From Planctomycetes bacterium UBA7888 (lineage in GTDB: Bacteria; Planctomycetota; UBA1135): a stretch of 10,912 nucleotides of DNA. The position numbers and the translations under genes were made by a program. The notes below the pieces were generated by a model. The model ran no database searches and was not told the DNA's origin. It saw only the letters and a program-made list of their open reading frames with translations. The first letter of the stretch is position 1. Each line of letters opens with the position of its first letter. Of the stretch, positions 5,109 through 10,912 are shown piece after piece. Where the stretch lies: the NCBI GenBank assembly GCA_002500505.1, contig DLRM01000049.1:1-10912 (forward strand). Reading direction: 5' to 3'.

Positions 5109-7265
5109 ATGGTTTCAAATCAACGAAATGCTTCCGGGCAACCGGAATCCGTTAGTAATTCAGACCCCCGCATACTTGCCCAGAAAGGTTGGGCTTCCAA
5201 AATGGCGATGTGGGTTTCTGCTCTCCTGGTCGTCGAATCCGTCACAGGTCTTTGGATTTACCTTGCATCCTTTTCCATGTCGGCGCAAGTTCAAGTCCTT
5301 GTACACACTTTGGTCGGAATTGCGATGACCATTCCCTACCTTTACTACCAAGTCCGACATTTTTTGGTTTGGTACAACCAAAAGGTCACCGTCATCATGA
5401 TTTTGGGATACGCTCTCTTGGTTGCCATGTTGGTTTGTGTGGCCTCGGGATTTGTGTTGACTTGGCAGGGCTACTTCGGTCCAAGAATTAGCGATAATTG
5501 GAACTTAACCCACCTCGTTTCAGGGATTGCTGCTTTTGTTCTGGTTCTATTGCATATTGCGATTGCTTATCAGAGGCGCCGACCTTTTGCGTTAAAGACG
5601 CCGGCTTTTGCTTTGGCTGTAGGTAGCTTCTGCCGTCAAAGTTCGGTGGTTCTTATTGCTTCTGCAGTAATCGTGACTGCAGGCGCCATGTCTTTGCCGA
5701 GCAAAAGTCTAGTACATGAAGTTCCCGACGATTACACCATTCCCGAATACCTCAATGAGTTTGACGAATACCGAGGAAGTCCCTTCGCGCCAACCAATGC
5801 GCGAACTGCTGGGAATGTTCTCCTGGATTCCGAACTGCTTTCAGGTTCGGAGTCGTGCGGAACGACTGGATGCCACGAACAGATTCTTGCTGAGTGGCAG
5901 CCAAGCGCGCATCGCTTTTCCGCCGCGAATCCACCCTTCCAAGAGGTGCAGAAAAACTTCGCTGCGGAAAGGGATGCAACTCAAACGCGGTACTGTGCGG
6001 GCTGCCATGACCCGATATCTTTGTTCGCGGGAGCAAAAGATATTCATAACATGGACTTGGGTGCTCCTGGAATGCAAGAGGGCAACTCTTGCGCGGCTTG
6101 CCACAGTATTTCCGACGTAGATAAGCGTGGAAATGCAGACTATGTCCTCACTCCACCCACGAAATACCTTTGGGAAGGAACCAGCGGTTGGAAAAAGAAA
6201 GTTTCCGACTTCATGATTCGCAGTTACCCGCGACAGCATCTTGAGGACTACGACCGCAATGTGTTGCGCACAGCAGAATACTGCGGAGCCTGTCACAAGC
6301 AGTTTATTCCCGAGGCTCTGAACCGTTTTGGGTTGAGTGGTGGCCAAAACCAGTACGACGAATGGAAGAAAAGCCACTGGCATACCGAAGACGACATGGA
6401 GACCGATCTTAGTTGCCGAGATTGCCACATGCGTTTGGTCAACGACTCCAGCGACCCTGGTCGAGGAGAAGAGGGCGATAACCGCCGATCGGTCGATGAT
6501 GGCGCACACCGTCATCACGGTTTCATTGCCACGAATTTTCTCATGCCTGAAGTCATGAAATTGCCTCACTGGGAAGAACAGGTCGCGCTCACCAAAGAGT
6601 GGATTGCTGGCGAGACGGTAATCCCTGAGATTGCGCACATTTGGCCGGAAGGGCCGGTTGCCAAAGTTTCGATTCTTGGACCTAAAAAGGTCCAAGCTGG
6701 CGAAGAAGTGAAACTTAAAGTCATTGTGAAGAACAACAAAGTAGGGCATAACCTCACGACCGGCCCCTTGGACTTCACTCGTGCCTGGCTCCATGTCACC
6801 GTACAAGATGAGCAAGGTGAAGTCATTGCCGAATGGGGGAATATTGATCCCGAAACGCGCTGGATTCAAGATTCCCCTGGGGTGCCACATGTTGCAGGAA
6901 ACTCCGTAAAAGATGGGACAATGGTCTTGGAAGCTGTTCCTTTGGACGCCAACGGAAAACCCATCGTAAGGCACGACCTTTGGCGCAAGGCAGGTGGAGA
7001 AAACCAGCGAATAATTTTCCCGAAATACTCCGATCAGCAGAGTTACACCTTTACTCTTCCCGAAGATGCTGAAGGTCTGTTCACTGTAATAGCGGAGCTC
7101 AACTTCCGTCGCTACCGCCAAGAGTTTTTGGATTTGGTGGTCCCGAATATGGAAGAAGAAGCTGGCTTCTATCAGCCAACGGCTACTCATCACTCCACCA
7201 CAAAACATTTAACGGTTAGCCCGAAAGGACAGGAGGGTGTGAAAGAAGGAAAGTCTGGACAATGA
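5109..7265 (+). CDS. Membrane cytochrome b-like domain fused to periplasmic multihaem cytochrome c
   Basis: The protein has 718 residues. Residues about 32-155 hold four membrane helices with paired histidines H66/H84 and H135/H149 (spacings X17 and X13), the layout of a four-helix dihaem b-type cytochrome similar in style to DUF4405-like domains. A fifth helix (about 178-195) leads to the periplasmic part. Four canonical CXXCH haem c sites follow: C296AGCH300, C328AACH332, C392GACH396 and C436RDCH440. A fifth, variant site is C250GTTGCH256, which is CX4CH. Extra histidines such as RHHGF could be distal haem ligands. Residues about 545-700 are a beta-rich C-terminal domain containing KVGHNLTTGPLDFTRAWL, which I associate with multihaem cytochromes whose sequence reads GHNxPTG. 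I infer electron transfer between the quinone pool and a periplasmic partner; substrate and direction are unknown. No Shine-Dalgarno site is visible before ATG 5109. The stop overlaps the next gene by 4 bases. Confidence 0.9.
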   Translation: MVSNQRNASGQPESVSNSDPRILAQKGWASKMAMWVSALLVVESVTGLWIYLASFSMSAQVQVLVHTLVGIAMTIPYLYYQVRHFLVWYNQKVTVIMILGYALLVAMLVCVASGFVLTWQGYFGPRISDNWNLTHLVSGIAAFVLVLLHIAIAYQRRRPFALKTPAFALAVGSFCRQSSVVLIASAVIVTAGAMSLPSKSLVHEVPDDYTIPEYLNEFDEYRGSPFAPTNARTAGNVLLDSELLSGSESCGTTGCHEQILAEWQPSAHRFSAANPPFQEVQKNFAAERDATQTRYCAGCHDPISLFAGAKDIHNMDLGAPGMQEGNSCAACHSISDVDKRGNADYVLTPPTKYLWEGTSGWKKKVSDFMIRSYPRQHLEDYDRNVLRTAEYCGACHKQFIPEALNRFGLSGGQNQYDEWKKSHWHTEDDMETDLSCRDCHMRLVNDSSDPGRGEEGDNRRSVDDGAHRHHGFIATNFLMPEVMKLPHWEEQVALTKEWIAGETVIPEIAHIWPEGPVAKVSILGPKKVQAGEEVKLKVIVKNNKVGHNLTTGPLDFTRAWLHVTVQDEQGEVIAEWGNIDPETRWIQDSPGVPHVAGNSVKDGTMVLEAVPLDANGKPIVRHDLWRKAGGENQRIIFPKYSDQQSYTFTLPEDAEGLFTVIAELNFRRYRQEFLDLVVPNMEEEAGFYQPTATHHSTTKHLTVSPKGQEGVKEGKSGQ

Positions 7266-9061
7266 AGCGCAGAAGAAAAACACTGAAGCGTAAAGTAAAA
7301 GTCTGGCTTTCCATTTGGGGAATGATTGCGGCAACGGGCGTTTTCACCTTTGCTGCAATCAAAGTGGCGAGTGGTCGAAATACGGACCTTGCGGACTCCT
7401 CTGAGAACGTAACGTCCTATATGGAAAATAGTGATGCAGCAGCGAAGTCGCCGATTCGATTCTCGGAGGTTTCCAAGGCGCTTGGAATTCAAATGCAGCA
7501 TGGTCCCGGAAAGCGTGGCCGAAACCTGCCTGAGGATACAGGTTCTGGATTGGCCTGGGGCGACCCCGACAACGATGGTGATTGGGATTTATATGTCGTG
7601 AATTACCCAGGACCCATGAATGCCGAGTTGAATGTGGAAAGTCAAGGGAGTTTGGGAATGAATCGCCTTTACCGCAATGACGGCGGTATCTTCATCGATA
7701 TCACTGAGGAAGCTGGGGTGGGAGATTTAAATGGGTTTGGTATGGGCGCCTCTTTTGTGGACTATGATGGCGATGGGGACGTGGATATTTATGTCACGAA
7801 TTACGGCCCAAACCGGCTGTTTGAAAACCAAGGTGACTGCACTTTTATAGAAGTCTCTAAGCGTGCAGGTGTAGATAACCCTCTGTGGTCCACCGGTGCC
7901 GCTTGGGGCGATGTGGATCGTGATGGGGATTTAGATTTATATGTGTGTAATTACGTTGAAATCATTCCTTCCGACCCCGACATGGTGGCATCGGCGGAAG
8001 AAGAAGGTTTGGATGAAGACATTCCAATCAGTTTAAACCCCAATTCCTTTGATCCGCAGCCGAACGCCTTCTACCTCAACAACGGTGACGGTACTTTCCA
8101 AGACTTAGCGAAGGAAACAGGAATCTTGAATCCTGAAGGCCGTAGTCTTGAGGCGATTTTCTGTGATTTAGATGGCGATGGCTGGTTAGACCTTTATGTA
8201 AACAACGATGTTTCGACCAACAAGCTTTACCTCAGCTTGGGTGGCGGCATGGAAACACCTCTTTTCGCCGACCTTTCGACTCAAACCGGGACCGCAGACC
8301 CGCGTGGCTCGATGGGCTTGGGTGTTGCGGAGTTTGGGGATATGGCGGGCAATATGGATGGCCTTCCGGATTTGTTCATTACGCACTGGCTTGCTCAGGA
8401 AAATGCGTTGTACCAAAGTTTGAAGGGCCCGGGTGGTGATTTGGAATATCGCGATAAGGTGCAGATTTTCCGTTTGGGCGAAGTTTCCATCGGAAGCGTT
8501 GGATGGGGGACAGGTTTGGTGGACATGGATTTGGATGGCCAACTGGACATTGTCGTAACCAACGGGAGCACGCTTGAAGAAAGGAATGACAAGAGTGTAT
8601 TAGTCCAGGAGTCAATTTTCCTTTTTTGGAATGCTGGAAACATCTTTCACGAGGTTGCCGACTGGGGTGGTGAAGTATTTGAAAATAAATACTCTGGTCG
8701 TGGCTTGGCCGTAGCGGATTTTGATGGCGATGGCGATGTGGATGTTGCCTTGAATGTCAATCGCGGCGCACCATTAATCCTGCAAAATGATTCAGAAACC
8801 AGCAACTCTTCCCTCACGATTCTTCTGGATGCGCCGGCTGTTCTTGCAACTGGGGCAAAAATTGAGGTTCTTACTGCGGAGCGAAGGCAAATTCGCTGGT
8901 GGCTGAGCGAGTCGAGCTTTCTGAGTGGACATGCTCCCGAGCAAATCTATGGTCTTGGAGCGGCATCCCAAGCTGACAAAATCATCGTGCATTGGGCAGA
9001 TGGGACTCAAACTCAGCTGGAGAACATCCCTGCCGGCCGCATATCGGTCCAGCCAAGTTAG
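7262..9061 (+). CDS. Membrane-anchored FG-GAP/VCBS beta-propeller protein with ASPIC/UnbV domain (CRTAC1-like, second copy)
   Basis: The protein has 599 residues. A very basic N-terminus (MKRRRKTLKRK) precedes one hydrophobic helix, about residues 15-34, so it is an exported protein with an N-terminal anchor or uncleaved signal and no lipobox. Seven propeller loops are visible, near residues 99 (WGDPDNDGDWD), 166 (VDYDGDGDVD), 216 (DVDRDGDLD), 301 (CDLDGDGWLD), 357 (a degenerate loop, GDMAGNMDGLPD), 420 (VDMDLDGQLD) and 485 (ADFDGDGDVD). The last ~85 residues form the ASPIC/UnbV domain: ATGAKIEVL, LSESSFLSGHAPEQIYGLG and IIVHWADGTQTQL. The blades carry the common LYVxNY signature, which is rarer in the first copy, so the two are diverged homologues rather than a recent duplication. 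The ATG lies in an ATGA overlap with the cytochrome stop, with AAGGA 11 bases upstream. This pairing suggests the protein works beside the cytochrome in the periplasm, for example as a docking or structural partner (inference). Confidence 0.93.
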   Translation: MKRRRKTLKRKVKVWLSIWGMIAATGVFTFAAIKVASGRNTDLADSSENVTSYMENSDAAAKSPIRFSEVSKALGIQMQHGPGKRGRNLPEDTGSGLAWGDPDNDGDWDLYVVNYPGPMNAELNVESQGSLGMNRLYRNDGGIFIDITEEAGVGDLNGFGMGASFVDYDGDGDVDIYVTNYGPNRLFENQGDCTFIEVSKRAGVDNPLWSTGAAWGDVDRDGDLDLYVCNYVEIIPSDPDMVASAEEEGLDEDIPISLNPNSFDPQPNAFYLNNGDGTFQDLAKETGILNPEGRSLEAIFCDLDGDGWLDLYVNNDVSTNKLYLSLGGGMETPLFADLSTQTGTADPRGSMGLGVAEFGDMAGNMDGLPDLFITHWLAQENALYQSLKGPGGDLEYRDKVQIFRLGEVSIGSVGWGTGLVDMDLDGQLDIVVTNGSTLEERNDKSVLVQESIFLFWNAGNIFHEVADWGGEVFENKYSGRGLAVADFDGDGDVDVALNVNRGAPLILQNDSETSNSSLTILLDAPAVLATGAKIEVLTAERRQIRWWLSESSFLSGHAPEQIYGLGAASQADKIIVHWADGTQTQLENIPAGRISVQPS

Positions 9062-9119
9062 GCTCTCTCATAGGCGTTTGGGGAAAGTAGAATAAAGGGC
9101 TACTCTCTCCCTTATCACC
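9062..9119 (+). promoter_or_regulatory. Short spacer with a weak promoter-like element before the aconitase-family gene
   Basis: This 58-base gap separates the envelope cluster from an unrelated metabolic gene. TAGAAT (9088-9093) resembles a -10 box, but no good -35 lies at the expected distance. A 5-bp inverted repeat (AGTAG 9086-9090 and CTACT 9100-9104) surrounds it. No T-run terminator is visible and there is no Shine-Dalgarno site before GTG 9120. Confidence 0.2.
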
Positions 9120-10912
9120 GTGAAGAACAAACAAGAATGGCCGCCTCAAAGCGTGTGTCTCGACCCTGAGAAGCGCGTGCTCTTCCTGACAAAGGATATG
9201 GAACTGATTCGCAAACAGTTGCACGAGGGGCTGAACTTACGCATGGAGGACATTTCGGTTGAGGATTTACTCGACGATATCAACACCGATGTGATGACCC
9301 CTGCTTGGGTTTGTTTCGACCACCTCCCTGAAGAGATTGCCAAAAACGCTTATGCAGGTTTGGTGGACTCAAACGGTAATCGAGTTATTGGGCCACGCGA
9401 GTTAATGGATGGTGGCTTTGAAGCCATCGTTTCCGGTTTGCGAAAGGGTACGGGCTCTAGTCGCGAAACGGCCGCTCAATGTGAACGCTGGTCGGGTATC
9501 CGATATGTGTTTGCTGCTTCCTTCGCGCCCATTCATGAGCGCAACAACTTAAACCTGGGTCAGCTCATGGGCGACCATGAAATGTTGCACCGCCTGCAAA
9601 GCGGGGAAGAACTTGGTTTACAGGAGTTCACGCAAAAGTACGATTCAGTCACTCAACTCATTATCAGAAATGGTGGCCTTTTTAACTTTTCGCGCAAGGT
9701 TCAGGCGGGGGAGATTGAGTTGCCTCCGAACGCAACAGGCAATCAACCGATGACCATGGCGGAGAAAATGGTCGCCATGCGCATGTTGAACCCCGGCTCT
9801 GATGGTGCATTCGTTTCTGCAGACGATGCTGTGCTCGCCAAGGTGGATGCCGGTTTTAGCCATGAATTCACGACCGCTCAAGTGCACGCTTTTCTTCAAG
9901 AAGAATATGGTGAAAATTACGAAGTTGAAAATGCCAACAAGCTTGCCGTTTTCGAAGACCACCTCCTTTACGCCGATGGGGTAGCCCGATTCGAACCCTT
10001 TGCGGAAAAAATTCAAACCATGCGAGATTTGCAACGCGAATTCCAAACCCATACCGGCGTCCGCGATTACCAAGCTCGCGATGGCGTGAGTCCTGGGATT
10101 TGCCACCAAATCGCACGCGAAGAATTCATTGATCCTGGAGATTTCGTTCAGGCAACTGATTCGCATACTTGCATGGGCGGAGCATCCAATGCTCTTGCTT
10201 ACGGAGTTGGTGCAACCGAATACGCAGCCCTTGCCCAAAGCGGTTTCACTTTCGTTCGCGTTCCTGAAAGTATCCGTTTTGAGCTGGAGGGCGAACTTTC
10301 AGAATCGTGCACTGCAAAAGATGTCATTTTGCATATCTTGAATACCTTTGCGAAGCGCGAAGACACCCTAAACCGCTCTATGGAATTCGGTGGCCCCGGT
10401 CTTGCCAATTTGTCCGTGGATGAACGGGCGACATTGTGCAATATGGCAACCGAGTGCACAGCGCGGACCGGTATTTGCGAAGGCGATTCCGCTCTTGCCG
10501 AATGGTTGGCCACTCGCCGCCCCGGGAAAACCGCTGAAGAAATCGCCGCCACCTTTGTTGTCCCAGATGAGGGTGCTGTTTACGCAGGCGGAGTGCACAC
10601 GATTGACTTGGCGGCGATTCAACCCATGGTTGCAGAACCTGGCGACCCAACTTACGGCAACACAGTTGCCGCTCTTCCTGAAACCCCCGTCAACATAGCC
10701 TACGGTGGCTCTTGCACGGCTGGAAAGATTGACGATTTCGCGCTCTATGCCCAAGTTTGCGAAGAAGCTCTCAATGCAGGAATAAAGGTCGCAGACAAAA
10801 CTTCTTTCTTCATTCAGTATGGCTCCAAAGCGGTCAAAGACCATGCCAAAGAGAAAGGGTGGATTGAGTTGTTCGAACGTGCCGGGGTGACCTTGATTGA
10901 GCCGGGTTGTGG
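9120..10912 (+). CDS. Aconitase/3-isopropylmalate dehydratase family protein, swivel domain first (3' truncated)
   Basis: The frame opens at GTG 9120; an in-frame TAA at 9093-9095 and no other start between them fix this choice. The first 597 residues are visible and the stop lies beyond the window. Residues about 20-150 are the swivel (LeuD-like) domain: D53-INTD-V-MTP resembles the LeuD DxIDTDxIxP motif, and G110TGSSRE116 is the substrate-loop signature of the superfamily. A linker leads to a LeuC-like core from about 211 (MTMAEKM), with H329QIARE, T346DSHT350, EFGGPGLANLSVDERATLCN and GGSC532TAGK. The window ends at PGC597G, so two of the three expected iron-sulphur cysteines are seen. These enzymes dehydrate and rehydrate hydroxy acids such as citrate or isopropylmalate using a 4Fe-4S cluster. 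Here the domain order is swivel then core, unlike AcnA and without the AcnB HEAT-like domain. The usual GSCTN reads GSCTA. The substrate is undetermined, and the gene appears unrelated to the upstream cluster. Confidence 0.9.
   Translation, partial: MKNKQEWPPQSVCLDPEKRVLFLTKDMELIRKQLHEGLNLRMEDISVEDLLDDINTDVMTPAWVCFDHLPEEIAKNAYAGLVDSNGNRVIGPRELMDGGFEAIVSGLRKGTGSSRETAAQCERWSGIRYVFAASFAPIHERNNLNLGQLMGDHEMLHRLQSGEELGLQEFTQKYDSVTQLIIRNGGLFNFSRKVQAGEIELPPNATGNQPMTMAEKMVAMRMLNPGSDGAFVSADDAVLAKVDAGFSHEFTTAQVHAFLQEEYGENYEVENANKLAVFEDHLLYADGVARFEPFAEKIQTMRDLQREFQTHTGVRDYQARDGVSPGICHQIAREEFIDPGDFVQATDSHTCMGGASNALAYGVGATEYAALAQSGFTFVRVPESIRFELEGELSESCTAKDVILHILNTFAKREDTLNRSMEFGGPGLANLSVDERATLCNMATECTARTGICEGDSALAEWLATRRPGKTAEEIAATFVVPDEGAVYAGGVHTIDLAAIQPMVAEPGDPTYGNTVAALPETPVNIAYGGSCTAGKIDDFALYAQVCEEALNAGIKVADKTSFFIQYGSKAVKDHAKEKGWIELFERAGVTLIEPGC

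Noticed and set aside
5841..7208. A 455-codon open frame on the minus strand opposite the cytochrome gene
   Set aside because: It lies entirely within the cytochrome gene, whose plus-strand frame has clear haem motifs and membrane helices. The antisense translation shows no recognisable domain.
9645..10238. A 197-codon open frame on the minus strand
   Set aside because: It is antisense to the aconitase-family gene, where conserved motifs (HQIARE, TDSHT) define the real frame on the plus strand.

Overview
The window holds one tightly packed plus-strand gene cluster followed by an unrelated metabolic gene. I see no tRNA, rRNA, CRISPR array, insertion sequence or phage gene. The organism cannot be named from this sequence. 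Roughly balanced base composition, several FG-GAP/ASPIC-UnbV (CRTAC1-like) proteins, a multihaem cytochrome, weak or absent Shine-Dalgarno sites at several genes, and TTG and GTG starts suit a Gram-negative environmental bacterium. A Planctomycetota/Verrucomicrobiota or Acidobacteriota-like lineage is my inference and is not proven.

Layout: (1) 1-212, C-terminal tail of a protein resembling the end of large FG-GAP/UnbV-type proteins. (2) 215-2428, a B12-binding-type radical SAM protein whose last ~65 residues look like a PqqD/RRE peptide-binding domain. (3) 2425-2598, a 57-residue ORF starting inside the radical SAM stop codon, with a good Shine-Dalgarno site; it is the best candidate for the enzyme's peptide substrate (RiPP precursor). 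(4) 2576-3370, a TPR lipoprotein starting with TTG inside the peptide gene. (5) 3367-5004, an FG-GAP/ASPIC-UnbV lipoprotein. (6) 5005-5108, the only sizeable gap inside the cluster, with a possible promoter and a perfect 6-bp hairpin. (7) 5109-7265, a membrane cytochrome b-like domain fused to a periplasmic multihaem c domain. (8) 7262-9061, a second, membrane-anchored FG-GAP/ASPIC-UnbV protein. (9) 9062-9119, a short spacer. (10) 9120 to the window end, an aconitase/isopropylmalate-dehydratase family enzyme with its swivel domain at the N-terminus, cut at its 3' end.

Three junctions are 4-base ATGA overlaps (2425, 3367, 7262), one is a 23-base overlap, and one is a 2-base gap. Genes 1-5 therefore probably form one transcript, and genes 7-8 form a second unit or a continuation of the first. 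A working model (inference) is that the radical SAM/RRE protein modifies the small peptide in the cytoplasm. The TPR and beta-propeller lipoproteins would act at the cell envelope, and the b/c cytochrome would move electrons between the quinone pool and the periplasm. Neither the peptide's fate nor any link to the cytochrome can be shown from the sequence. The combination of a radical SAM-RRE fusion, an embedded small peptide and CRTAC1-like/cytochrome neighbours is the part most likely to be an undescribed system.
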